A stretch of 64,000 nucleotides of DNA, taken from positions 186,001 to 250,000 of the forward strand of contig NC_017167.1 of the NCBI RefSeq assembly GCF_000219875.1, read 5' to 3'. The DNA is from Alicyclobacillus acidocaldarius subsp. acidocaldarius Tc-4-1. Its GTDB lineage: Bacteria > Bacillota > Bacilli > Alicyclobacillales > Alicyclobacillaceae. Below are positions 17,458 to 26,542 of the stretch, one piece after another. The number at the start of each line of letters is the position of its first letter. Within the stretch, counting starts at the first letter, position 1. The notes under the pieces are model-generated. The model saw nothing but the letters and a program-made list of their open reading frames with translations, made no database searches and was not told where the DNA came from. Both the position numbers and the translations under genes were made by a program.

Positions 17458-18531
17458 TCAGGGGCGGTCGATCTCGGCCCTGGCATGTTCCACAAGCGCC
17501 CGGATGCCGTCGCCGAAGCGGGCGAAACGGGCGTCGGACGTCTTGCCCAGCTTGTATCGCACGTAAATCTGCTGCAAGATCACGGCGAGCTTGAACACGC
17601 CGAACACATAGTAAAACTTCATGTCGTGGACCGAACGCCCCGTCTCCTGTGCGTACCGCTCCGCCATCTCGCGGCGCGAGTAAAAACCTTCGAGCGTCGT
17701 CACGGACGGGAAGAGCGCCTGGAGCGCCGGCGGATCGGACGGCTCGGTCCAGTAGCTCAGCATGACGCCGAGATCGAAGAGTGGATCTCCAACAGTTGCC
17801 ATTTCCCAGTCCACGATGCCGACAATGTGTTGATACGCCGGCGGGGCAAACAGCATGTTGTTCAGCTTGAAGTCGTTGTGGATGACGGTGACGTCGCGCG
17901 ATTCCGGGGCGTGGCCGCTGAGCCACGCCATGACGGCGTCCGCGTGCGGCACGTCCTCATCCGTGCGAGACCGGTGGAATCGCTCGATCCACCCGTCGAC
18001 CTGGCGGCGCAGAAAGCCCTCGGGCTTGCCAAACTGGATGAGACCGGATGCCACCGGGTCCACGGCGTGCAGCTCCGCGAGCGCCTGAATCGCGCGCTCG
18101 GAGATGGCCCGCCCCACCTCGGGCGCATAGGCGAAGTCCTCGGGGAACGCGTCGTCCAGCGGGACGCCCGGGCGGTACTCCATGACGAAAAACGGCACGC
18201 CGATGACTCGCGGCTCTTCGCAGTAGGCATACGGTTTCGGCGCTTTCGGGAAGTGCGGATGGAGCTTCGCGAGGATGGACGACTCGCGCCCCATGTCGTG
18301 CGCCCGCGGGGGGAGCGGGCCGTGGGGCGGGCGGCGCAGGACGGCCACAAACTCGCCGCTCTGAATCAGGTACGTGAGGTTCGACGCGCCGGTCGGGAAC
18401 TGAACAGCCATCAGCGGGCCGGAATCCGATGGAAGCACGCCCTCGCGCACGAGGTAAGTCCGGAGTCCTTCCCAATCCAGTTGATCTTCTTCGCGAACCG
18501 GCATGACGCCGGGCACGGTGCTGATGTCCAT
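17458..18531 (-). CDS. APH-fold phosphotransferase (ACAD10/LvaA-like kinase)
   Basis: The 357 residues show the aminoglycoside-phosphotransferase fold: an N-lobe with FPTGASNLTYLI and the ATP-binding Lys/Arg region, catalytic loop VIHNDFKLNNMLF and metal site IVDWEMATVGDPLFDLG. Proteins of this subgroup are not antibiotic kinases. They are found with ACAD10/11-type dehydrogenases and phosphorylate 4-hydroxyacyl-CoAs in the best studied cases. ATG 18531 has GGAGGG 7 bases upstream; a longer start at 18558 lacks one. The IS copy at 18589 lies only 57 bases upstream, so its original promoter may be separated. Confidence 0.85.
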   Translation of the reverse strand: MDISTVPGVMPVREEDQLDWEGLRTYLVREGVLPSDSGPLMAVQFPTGASNLTYLIQSGEFVAVLRRPPHGPLPPRAHDMGRESSILAKLHPHFPKAPKPYAYCEEPRVIGVPFFVMEYRPGVPLDDAFPEDFAYAPEVGRAISERAIQALAELHAVDPVASGLIQFGKPEGFLRRQVDGWIERFHRSRTDEDVPHADAVMAWLSGHAPESRDVTVIHNDFKLNNMLFAPPAYQHIVGIVDWEMATVGDPLFDLGVMLSYWTEPSDPPALQALFPSVTTLEGFYSRREMAERYAQETGRSVHDMKFYYVFGVFKLAVILQQIYVRYKLGKTSDARFARFGDGIRALVEHARAEIDRP

Positions 18532-18588
18532 GGGCGAGCCCTCCAAGCCTCGCGTCACAGGCGATCTGTGGAATAGATTTTATAAATG

Positions 18589-19845
18589 GAGCCTTTTGCA
18601 GAATGACTGATTTCATCGCGAGCAAAAACGACGCACTCTTCTCGTGAAAGATAACTTGTTTCATAAAAATCCTTTTTGTTGTGCGGATAGATCACGCCCC
18701 TTCGGTGGTGCCCGTTCGAAGCATCAGGTTAAGCTACTTGCTCGATGCGATTCGTCCGGTGCATCGCCAGAGCAGATGCCAGGAGTACAACGGCGTTGAT
18801 GTACGCATGCGCTGTGACCTTCTCGATACCCCGCACATGCAGGTCGTCAAGCATGAGCCGTTCTTTCAACCGTGAAAAGCAGCGTTCCACTGCGGTCCGT
18901 TCATCATAAAGCATCTTCCATGTGCGAGAGTCGCGATGTGGATTCGCGTATCGACGGACGTCCTCATCGATGTGCTTCTTCACAACCATGCCATAGCTCG
19001 ATGCAGAACATGCAGCCATGCCAAGCGGACAATCGACATGTCCTGTCGCGTGCGGACAGCGAAACTTGAGCCAGTCGCCCTCTGCACCCCAATACGTCAT
19101 CCGATACCTCATCGTAGACGTTCGCTGGCGTTACCGTGAGCGCCATGAGAAGTTCACTCTTGGCATCGACCGCCAAATGGACCTTGTAGCCAAACCACGC
19201 CAGCTTGTTGCCAAAAGCATCGAACTTCGCGCCCCAGTTGGCCCGATGGAGGTCTGGACACCTGAGCGTGGGTGTTTCCGCTCATAAGCATGGATGGCCG
19301 TGCTGTCGATGGCGACGTGTTCGCCCTTGATGAGCCCTTCGTCACGGCATTGACGAACCAACTCGGCAAATAGTGTCTCCGCAACCCCTTGGTCGACGAT
19401 GGCCTGAAAGACGCGACTTAGTGTCGAGACGGATGGAATGGATTCGTGAAGGAAGAAACCGCACTGGTAAGGGAAGCGCAAATCACTCTCCAAACGTTGG
19501 TGAAGCTGCGTGAAGGTCGAGATGCCCTCAAGGGGTGCCACGAGAAATGCTCACAAGATGGCTTCGCGAGAGATGGGCTTAGCCCCTTGGGTGTCGAACT
19601 TCTCAACTTCGCCGCATACGGCCTCAGATTGAGCGCGGAAAAAAACGTTCACGCCGCTCCGAAGGGTCAATTTCCATCCATTCGTCGAAGGAAAAGAGCC
19701 ATGTCTGTCGAAGGTACACGTTGGACTTCGACCCCTTGAAATGGTTTGCTGGACACCATTTTCTTTCTCTCAAGTTGGGGTGAAGTCCTTCTTTATGCTC
19801 GAAAAACCCTTGCCGCACAAGGGCTCGTGATTCTGCAAAAGGCCC
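18589..19845. mobile_element. IS copy 1 (DDE, IS4/IS5-like), internally deleted and decayed
   Basis: The boundaries come from comparison with the copy at 30526-31786. The left end GAGCCTTTTGCAGAAT is matched in inverse orientation by the right end ATTCTGCAAAAGGCCC. The size is 1257 bp. The two copies are nearly identical. Copy 1 has two further small deletions (near 19103 and 19250) breaking the transposase frame. A clear target duplication is not seen; ATG on both sides is possible. Insertion removed the 3' end of the coiled-coil gene at its right. Confidence 0.85.
18729..19780 (-). pseudogene. Transposase remnant of IS copy 1
   Basis: Pieces in three frames: an N-terminal part (LFSFDEWMEIDPSERRERFF), a middle part (APLEGISTFTQLHQRLESDL, AIDSTAIHAYERKHP) and a C-terminal part (DERTAVERCFSRLKERLM with the last acidic residue). 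The breaks are a 7-T run, an in-frame TGA before APLEG, and two deletions not present in copy 2. It cannot make an active transposase. Confidence 0.8.
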
Positions 19846-20255
19846 ATGTAAGTGTGCTCTTTCAGCAGGGAAGTGTGTTCAGCCAAGATGCGATCCTGGT
19901 GGTCCAGGCGCATGTCGATGACGCTCAGGTGTTGATCGACCACGTCCAGGCGGTGCTCGATAGCGTCAAGTCGCTTATCGACGAGGCCCAAGTGGTACTC
20001 AACGGCGTCAAGACGCTGGCCCATTGCGTCTAAGCTGTGTTCGACGGCATCAAGACGCTGGTCCACGACGTCTAGGCGATGTTCGACGGCATCGAAGCGT
20101 TCGTTGACAGCATTCAACCGGTGCTCAACGCCATTGAGGCGTCCGTCGACGGCGTGCAGCCCTTGGGCCACCATATCCAGTCGATCACCGAGCGCGTGGA
20201 TCTCACCGTTCATCGCGTCGAGTTTGGACAGGATCAGCTCGGCCTTGTCTTCCAT
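19770..20255 (-). CDS. Heptad-repeat coiled-coil protein, 3' end replaced by IS
   Basis: Of 161 residues, about 20-130 are near-perfect seven-residue repeats of the type RLDAVEH/RLDVVDQ, predicting one long parallel coiled coil. The native sequence ends at about LLKEHTYMG (19846). The last ~25 residues are read from the inverted repeat and interior of IS copy 1, so the natural C-terminus is lost. ATG 20255 has an AAGGAA site. No signal peptide is evident. The function is unknown; similar proteins occur as scaffold or tail-fibre-like proteins. It is divergent from the gene at 20448, across an AT-rich palindrome. Confidence 0.65.
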   Translation of the reverse strand: MEDKAELILSKLDAMNGEIHALGDRLDMVAQGLHAVDGRLNGVEHRLNAVNERFDAVEHRLDVVDQRLDAVEHSLDAMGQRLDAVEYHLGLVDKRLDAIEHRLDVVDQHLSVIDMRLDHQDRILAEHTSLLKEHTYMGLLQNHEPLCGKGFSSIKKDFTPT

Positions 20256-20379
20256 AGGATCCGTTCCTTCGAATCCGTTGCCAGCCGAACGGGACTATCT
20301 GAAATCAGCCGCCGCAAGGTCTATCATAGTTTTCTCTATAAAGAGAATCAAGATACATCAACTATTATTTTATAAAATT

Positions 20380-20399
20380 AAATATACATATGTATATTT
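20380..20399. promoter_or_regulatory. 20-bp perfect palindrome in AT-rich intergenic region
   Basis: AAATATACATATGTATATTT is its own reverse complement and lies in the 190-base gap between two divergent genes. It sits inside an AT-rich island (about 20320-20420) that contrasts with the GC-rich surroundings. The geometry suits an operator for a dimeric regulator and promoter -10-like sequences on either strand. Confidence 0.5.
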
Positions 20400-20447
20400 T
20401 ACATTTAAATCTATCTCGTTGATTCATCCTACGGGCGGAGGACTTCC

Positions 20448-21239
20448 ATGATCGAGCCCTTGCGCGATCTCGCCCGACGTGACGATGCCCTGTTGCGTAA
20501 GGCGTATGACGAATGCCCCATCGAATTGCTCAATCGCCTGCTCGCCGGACTGCACGCGCCGGACGGCGAAGTCTGCGACGAGATCGCCTATTCGCTGTTC
20601 TGCCGTTTGCTCGAGATGGGGGCGATCCCGCCTGAGCAGTTGGCGTGGCTCTTTGAACAATTGTTGAGCGACGATCATCTGTTTTATGGCATAGGCAGGG
20701 TGGGGGACGACAGCGTCTTCGGGCGCTCCTTCAGCGCGCTCGTCGCCGGGTACATCCTCGACGTCGATGCCAGGCGGCGCGTGCTTGAGCGCGATATCGT
20801 CCTTCACGCGATAGCCAGCATTGCGCGGTACGCGTCTTGCGAGCGGGATCGCCGTGGTTACGTGCCGGGCAAGGGCTGGGCGCATAGTGCCGCGCACACC
20901 GCAGATGCGCTCGCGGCCTGTGCGCAACATCCCGTCGCGGCCGAAGCGGAATGAGCGTCGATTCTCGCCGCCATCGCGGACGTCGTCGACCATGCAGAGC
21001 CGCTCATCTATTTGGAGGACGAGCGACTTGCCATCGCCGTGCGATCCGTCTTCCGGCGGGCCGGTTGGCGCCGTGAGCTTTGGAATCGGTGGCTGGCCCA
21101 GTTTCGCCTGCCGAGCGAGTGGACGCCTGAAGCTACCATTCGACACGCGAACCGGGCGCACCTGCTGCATTGGGTGCGGCTCTATCTATTGAGTGAAGAT
21201 GGGCGGGGGCGCTCATACGCGAGATCGACGAGCTGCTGA
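20448..21239 (+). pseudogene. DUF2785-like gene interrupted by one in-frame TGA
   Basis: The first 168 codons encode a helical protein with the DUF2785 hallmarks FGRSFSALVAGYI and RRGYVPGKGWAHSAAHTADAL. A TGA at 20952-20954 stops it, yet the same frame continues without another stop to 21239 and still reads as family sequence (ILAAIADVVDHAEPLIYLED, HANRAHLLHWVRLYLL). The full length would be about 263 residues, as in the family. GGCGGAGGA precedes ATG 20448. Nonsense mutation or sequence error; the role of the family is unknown. Confidence 0.65.
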
Positions 21240-21245
21240 TGGACC

Positions 21246-21757
21246 TCAGAATGGACAAGGCAGCCTTGACACGAGCTTGGCGATGCCTTTCGGATTTACG
21301 TGCCCTTTCCACAGAGCGTTCGCGATCGCGTCCCGCGTCAAGACTTCTCCCTCGTGGCTGAGAAAGAGTTCCAGAAGTCTTGACTCCATTTGCGAGAGCG
21401 GAACACGGCGATGTTCGATCATCAGGTATTGTTCGCCGGATTTATAACGCACTCCGCGACCGACGTTCACAGACACAATGGGCAGAGAGGGAAGTCCTTC
21501 AGGAACGGTGAATCGCCTTACAAAGGTCTCTAGATCACCTCCGATGAACGTCTGAAGTGCTGCAAGTGGATCACTTAAAAATCCTGAGAGTCCTAACGAG
21601 CGCGCGCGATGCCGTCGATAAAAATATCCTCTGTTGTCGCCATCGAGATTGCAGTCGTGCGCTCGACAGTTCCGCAGATGTGCAAATCGCACGCCTCGAG
21701 GATGACCGAGAGCATTCGGATAAGACAGGTGTCGTCTGTACACAAGATCATCCGCAT
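21246..21757 (-). pseudogene. Remnant of an OmpR-type winged-helix response regulator
   Basis: The C-terminal part reads as a winged-helix DNA-binding domain (VPLSQMESRLLELFLSHEG, LTRDAIANALWKG) but stops at LVSRLPCPF before the usual last strand. The N-terminal part (MRMILCTDDTCLIRMLSVIL) looks like the first strand and helix of a receiver domain in another frame, so there is at least one frameshift near 21600. It is divergent from the secreted-protein/ABC operon at 21934 and may once have controlled it. Confidence 0.5.
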
Positions 21758-21933
21758 GCGTTCACGCTCCTGAACGCCCAATTGAGTGGGTTCCTCTCAA
21801 GTTTACACATTTTTGTTACCTATTCCATGATCGAAGCTCCTATTGCTAGCAAAATGCTAGATATATTCCTCGGATTGTTCTGGTACACTGTTCCTCGAGA
21901 TTCGGAACTTAAAAGTGGAGGTCATGGCTAGTC

Positions 21934-22494
21934 ATGAGGCGCACTATGCTGAACGCCATTTCTGCGGCAGTGGTTAGCTTGGCGTTCGTATCCCCTACCG
22001 TGGCCGCAGATGAAAGCAATTCAATCGTCACAACGCAAGATTATCTTCCGCATACAAACACATCTCAAACCTTAACTTTGCCGTCGGGTGAAGGATCGCT
22101 TATAGCTAACGTTTGGAGATCGACATTTGCTTCTCAAACGGGAAATGCGTTGACATGGAACTGGCAAGTTTCTGCAGTCTACAGCGGGTCCCGGACCGTC
22201 GAGTGGATTCGCACGCAGTGGTACAGCCAGGCGGATTTGAGGAACGGGGCTTCAATTACGATGGGCATATCCGGCGATTCAGCAACAGCTTCCTATTCTT
22301 CTTCATGGCAGACTGTTCGGACACAAGTGAAATACTGGACCAACGACAATGGAGCAAAGGAATCGGACTATCGCGGGAACGTCGTCATCGGACCACAATC
22401 GGACTACAAACAGGGCTCAATTGTCACGGTCAATACTGCTACCGTTAAACTTGCTGGAGATCCGAAGACGTACGCGATTAGTGCAGGAGTGTGA
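21934..22494 (+). CDS. Small secreted protein of unknown function, first gene of an ABC export operon
   Basis: The 186 residues have a clear signal peptide (hydrophobic core SAAVVSLAFVS, cleavage after TVAA near 25). The mature part is rich in Ser, Thr, Trp and Tyr in alternating patterns, so mostly beta-strand is expected, and it contains no cysteine. GC content is lower than that of the neighbours, and the upstream 150 bases are AT-rich. Three bases separate its stop from the lipoprotein start. It could be an exported effector or bacteriocin-like protein handled by the downstream transporter. This is inference from position only. Confidence 0.65.
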   Translation: MRRTMLNAISAAVVSLAFVSPTVAADESNSIVTTQDYLPHTNTSQTLTLPSGEGSLIANVWRSTFASQTGNALTWNWQVSAVYSGSRTVEWIRTQWYSQADLRNGASITMGISGDSATASYSSSWQTVRTQVKYWTNDNGAKESDYRGNVVIGPQSDYKQGSIVTVNTATVKLAGDPKTYAISAGV

Positions 22495-22497
22495 ATC

Positions 22498-23457
22498 ATG
22501 CTGTGCTCAAGCGCACGTAAGCCACGTTGGCCCATGGCATTCACCGCCTGCGCCGCCTTGTGCGCGGTGACGGCTTGTAGCACGCCGCCAAGGCCAGCGA
22601 ACGCCGTCATCATCCCTGGACCTGCGAGCGCCGACGAGCGCGTGATCGAAGATCCTGTGGATCAGCGCTTCGTGCTCTATGACACGGTAAAGAAGGTTGC
22701 GGTCAGTTGGACCAACGTATCCAACGAATTTGTGTACAACTTCACCACGCCTTCTGATCTGTACACCATGGGCAACAGCCTCACGAATCACTTTTCCATC
22801 GTGCAGCTTCAGAATGGCAGGGCGGTCACCGTCTACACGCTTCCTGATGCGGCACACGATGCCATTTTTCCGCTTGCAGCGGACGGGCAAAACGCGTTCT
22901 TCCTCTTGGTCCATTACCGCGATGACGGCGGTGAGGAGTGGCGGCACATCGTGAGATGGGATCCGACCACGAGAACGCTGCATCCTTTTGTACATGTGGA
23001 AGGTGCCATCGAACAAGGTGCACTTGCGGGGCCGACGTTGTACTTTACGGTGCTCCGGCCGGATCGCGCAGTTTGGCTGTACCGACTGCCTGCAGCCAAT
23101 TTGAATGCAGAGCCTCAACTCGTATCGACCCATTGGACAGACGATCCCCTGCTCGCGTATGAAGGACGGCTTGTGAAGGTCGCCGATCATCAGTTTGTGT
23201 TCGATTCGATCCATCTTCCGGTGCGAGCGGTGAACGTCCTTACGCCGCAGGGTGTCCTTGTGCAGTTCGACGACGATCCGAAGTCGCTTACCACACGCGC
23301 GGACGTGTTTCAACTTTCAGACGGTAGGCACCTCGGCAGCGCCACTTCGGTTGAAGGAGTGGAGTGGATGCCAAACGGCGTTCAGTTGGACTGCGATGGG
23401 CGCGTCGAGATTGTCAGCTGGAGCTATGCCGGCGGAGAAGAGGAGAACCCATCGTGA
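22498..23457 (+). CDS. Lipoprotein with probable beta-propeller-like domain
   Basis: The 319 residues have a basic start, a hydrophobic core and a lipobox AVTAC with lipidation Cys27. The rest has recurring short strands with Trp/Tyr and Asp-Gly turns (VVHYRDDGGEE-like, IVRWDPTTRTLHPF), suggesting a propeller. It overlaps the ABC ATPase start by four bases (GTGA), so it belongs to the transporter. Membrane-anchored outside the cell, it could bind the substrate or the secreted protein encoded upstream. Confidence 0.7.
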   Translation: MLCSSARKPRWPMAFTACAALCAVTACSTPPRPANAVIIPGPASADERVIEDPVDQRFVLYDTVKKVAVSWTNVSNEFVYNFTTPSDLYTMGNSLTNHFSIVQLQNGRAVTVYTLPDAAHDAIFPLAADGQNAFFLLVHYRDDGGEEWRHIVRWDPTTRTLHPFVHVEGAIEQGALAGPTLYFTVLRPDRAVWLYRLPAANLNAEPQLVSTHWTDDPLLAYEGRLVKVADHQFVFDSIHLPVRAVNVLTPQGVLVQFDDDPKSLTTRADVFQLSDGRHLGSATSVEGVEWMPNGVQLDCDGRVEIVSWSYAGGEEENPS

Positions 23458-24056
23458 TTGCTATGCAAAACGTGGCGAAGCGCTACGGTGGACGCGACAT
23501 TCTAAAAGCGATCAATGTAACGTTCGAAGCTGGAAAGGTGTACGCCATCTCCGGGCCCAGTGGAGCGGGCAAGACGACGCTTCTGCAGGTTTTGGCACGC
23601 TATGAGCGGCCATCCGCCGGGATTGTGCAAGTGGCGAGCGGATCGCGAATCGAATACGCGCCGCAGGACTTCCTCCTTTTCTCAAATCTCACGGTCTGGG
23701 ATCATCTTCGGCTCAAGGCGATGGCAAGGCGACTGGAAGAAGGCTGGGCAGCACGTGCTCACCAACTTCTGCAGGCCTGTCGCCTCGAAGGCATGGAACG
23801 GACCCAGGTCCGAGCGCTGTCGGGCGGGGAACGCAGGCGCTTGCAACTTGTCCTCGCTCTCCTGCCACCTGCCGACGTCCTACTCTTTGACGAGCCGACG
23901 TCCAACTTAGACGATGTGACGTCTGATCGCATCTGGGGACTGTTGGCAGACGAATTGGCAAACAAGACGTCCATCATCTGCAGTCATGCCCCGGTGCCTG
24001 ACATGCTTCACCCCGAACGGCTTCGTCTACAGGGAGGTGTCCTGCATGCGGAATGA
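23454..24056 (+). CDS. ABC transporter ATPase (LolD/MacB-type)
   Basis: A compact 200-residue ATPase: Walker A GPSGAGKTT (Lys40), Q-loop near APQDFLLFS, signature ALSGGERRRLQ and Walker B VLLFDEPTSNLDD with the catalytic Glu replaced in the usual position by the E of DEP. GTG 23454 overlaps the lipoprotein stop; ATG 23463 is an alternative. Its 3' end overlaps the permease start at 24046. With the FtsX-like permease it forms a MacB-type exporter or mechanotransmission complex. Confidence 0.9.
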   Translation: MIAMQNVAKRYGGRDILKAINVTFEAGKVYAISGPSGAGKTTLLQVLARYERPSAGIVQVASGSRIEYAPQDFLLFSNLTVWDHLRLKAMARRLEEGWAARAHQLLQACRLEGMERTQVRALSGGERRRLQLVLALLPPADVLLFDEPTSNLDDVTSDRIWGLLADELANKTSIICSHAPVPDMLHPERLRLQGGVLHAE

Positions 24057-24366
24057 TGCAACGCCTCTTCGTGATGTCGCCCGCATGATGAGAAACAAGA
24101 CGCCAATTCAGTTCCGCATTGCGGCTGCGACGCTCTTCGTCGCTTTGCTCGTGCTCTCGACCTTGGGCCTCTACACACTGCGCATGGCGCTCGATGTGAA
24201 GCGACAGTTTTTCTCCAATGACGCTGTTCACGTCATCTTGGTCGACGCCCAATCGTCAGAACATCAAACTCTTCCGAGGCACGTTCAATTTCGTGATCGA
24301 GAACAAATCGAACGGATCCTTGCGAGCTCTATGCCCGGTGCCAAAGCAAGGGTGTGGAATGTATAC

Positions 24367-26050
24367 CCCTGAATCCGTGACAGGGCCGATGGAAAGAGGC
24401 TGATGTGTGTTCTCGCAAGCCCCTTCACTGCGATTTCACGGATGTACATTCAATTTTCTTAGGGATTGTGAATATCGGTTGGAGCCAGTGCGGCGAAAAG
24501 GCAGATGTCCCCCCTGGACTCGTGAATGGTTGGGTTCGGTTTCCATGTCAGGTCATATGCAGTGTCTTTGCTCGACACAGTTCACGTTACGCAAAGGCCA
24601 AGTACAATCGCCGAAATGCCGGGAGCCATCGATTCCCGTACCCCAATTTCAGCTTGGTCTGTCTGGCGTGTCGCACCATCTTCGCAGCCAGTGTCATCAG
24701 GTTCTGAATCACAGTCCGGATCCGGCGACGTTCTGCCTTTTTTCGTAGCGGCGCATCATTTCGCTTCAGACTCTCCTGGCCGATCACTCGCAGCAGATTG
24801 TACGCCACGCATACAAAGTGCAATACCAAGTTGTTCGTGGCGAATTTACCCGAGGGCAGCCGCTCGGCGTCCAGATCCGTCTTGATTTCGCTGTGGAACT
24901 GTTCCATCACGGCGTGGTCGTGATACAGGCGAATGATCACAGCCGGGTCATCCGGCAGTGAGGTCCAGTAGGCGCTGACCTCAATGTCCGGTACCAATAA
25001 GATTTGGCCGTCGGCCGTCATGGTCCGTTCGATAACTTCGAACACCATGCGAACTGGTTCGGATACACCCTTGACGGGACACATCAGCGAACCATGATAT
25101 ACCTTCTTGCCGGGACGAGGTTCATGACATGTCCCGTGTCGCTGGGCAATCACAAGCCAGGCCTCGGGGCTCTCCTTTCGCAAGTTGCGCTTGATGATGA
25201 ACTCGGCCCTGCTGTCCTGGGAGCGACACACGGCGATGTTTTCTGCACTGTCATTGCCGGCATCCAGACGAACCAGAAGCGGGAGGTCCGTCACCTGCCT
25301 TGCATACTGAATACTCTCCCGCAGGAAAGTCGACGTGCCCTTTTGTACGTGGGTACTGCCTTCACGCAACTGGACATTGACCACGTAGCCCTCTTGGCCA
25401 AGGTAAGCAAAGATGGGAGCATATCCGTCGTGCCCCTTGTATGTACGGGACACGCCTTCCTTCTTCGTGCCGGAATTATCAAAGGGACTGACGTCGATAT
25501 CCAGCGGGATGTAAGTTCGACGCTCTGCAGGCACGCCCAGTTCAATCGGATGCAGAGTTACATCGAGGGCTCTCAGGAGCCTTGCGGACTCTTCCCGGAG
25601 AATGGACTCCCAGCCGGATTTTCCGGCAACCATGTCCAAACGCTGGCGCAGCGTCGGGCTCGAAGGCACGTTGTCTACTTGCAGTGCGATCATGAAAAAC
25701 TCGTCATCTCGAAACGCTTCGATGTGGTCGAAGTCGGTCTTGCCTTGGCAAAGCAGCCCGATGTATGAGTATGCCACGTCCCGGTTTGAAATATCCGGTT
25801 TGCCCATACCAGGCAGGCGGGTCTGATTCAACCGCTCGCCGATTCTGGTTTTATCAAGCAACACGCCGACAAGGGTCATTCCCGAATGCGTGACGATGAC
25901 TTCATCGGATTCTTCAATGATGAAACGCAAGTGGTTCACCCCGATGGTGAAGAGGGATTGAATACAGCCGATATCCGAACTATCTCAATTCTACAGGACC
26001 AACCACGAGCGCTTCAGCAATTTTCGCACCTACTCGTCACGGATTCAGGG
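24367..26050. mobile_element. IS1380-family insertion sequence
   Basis: 1684 bp with terminal inverted repeats CCCTGAATCCGTGAC at the left and its complement at 26036-26050. It is flanked by a 5-bp direct repeat TATAC (24362-24366 and 26051-26055), as expected for the family. It carries a single intact transposase gene on the minus strand. Confidence 0.92.
24587..25939 (-). CDS. IS1380-family transposase
   Basis: The 450 residues are full length. The DDE core is visible: Asp pair in PLDIDVSPFDNSGTKKEG with TYKGHDGYAPIFAYLG, second Asp in LVRLDAGNDSAEN, and the Glu in a helical FHSEIKTDLDAERLPSGKF stretch. It is the only transposase in the window without a frameshift, so this element may still move. 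Confidence 0.92.
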   Translation of the reverse strand: MNHLRFIIEESDEVIVTHSGMTLVGVLLDKTRIGERLNQTRLPGMGKPDISNRDVAYSYIGLLCQGKTDFDHIEAFRDDEFFMIALQVDNVPSSPTLRQRLDMVAGKSGWESILREESARLLRALDVTLHPIELGVPAERRTYIPLDIDVSPFDNSGTKKEGVSRTYKGHDGYAPIFAYLGQEGYVVNVQLREGSTHVQKGTSTFLRESIQYARQVTDLPLLVRLDAGNDSAENIAVCRSQDSRAEFIIKRNLRKESPEAWLVIAQRHGTCHEPRPGKKVYHGSLMCPVKGVSEPVRMVFEVIERTMTADGQILLVPDIEVSAYWTSLPDDPAVIIRLYHDHAVMEQFHSEIKTDLDAERLPSGKFATNNLVLHFVCVAYNLLRVIGQESLKRNDAPLRKKAERRRIRTVIQNLMTLAAKMVRHARQTKLKLGYGNRWLPAFRRLYLAFA

Positions 26051-26542
26051 TATACCAAATTAACTTTGGCATTCTGGATTCGACAGGCCGCACGAACTGG
26101 GTGGAGTCGGTCGATCCCGGTGGCGCGCTGCTGCTGGGGCTTCTGACCATGAGAGATGACACGGGTTACTCCGTTCCGCCTACGCCAAGTCCGCTGATTC
26201 TGCAAGTTCCAGTGGTTCGCGTGACCCAAGGTGGCTACGAGAGCGATCGGCGTGTGTCCATGACGCTATCGCATACCGCCCCGATCACTCGACAAGCACC
26301 GCTCTTCTCATTGCAATCGGAGGCCACGGGGGAGAACGCACTCGGTCGTCCGCTTTTTGTCTCCTACGACACGTACCGGCGCATCCTGGAGACAGCGTAT
26401 CAACGGCCGTACGCTGCTTTGGTTCGCGCGTTTACGCAAGGACAGGATTTGGGCATTCAACCGGTGGAGAACGTAGCGGTTTATGTACCTCATGTAGCGG
26501 ACGTGGACCGGGTTGCGCGGGCGCTGGCCGGCCGCGGCTATG

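Noticed and set aside
17458-18531. Aminoglycoside resistance gene
   Set aside because: It has the APH fold, but the sequence and neighbours fit the ACAD10/LvaA-type metabolic kinase group.
19860-20240. Repeated motif in the coiled-coil gene as a DNA repeat array or CRISPR
   Set aside because: The periodicity is 21 bp from protein heptads, with codon-level variation and no spacers.
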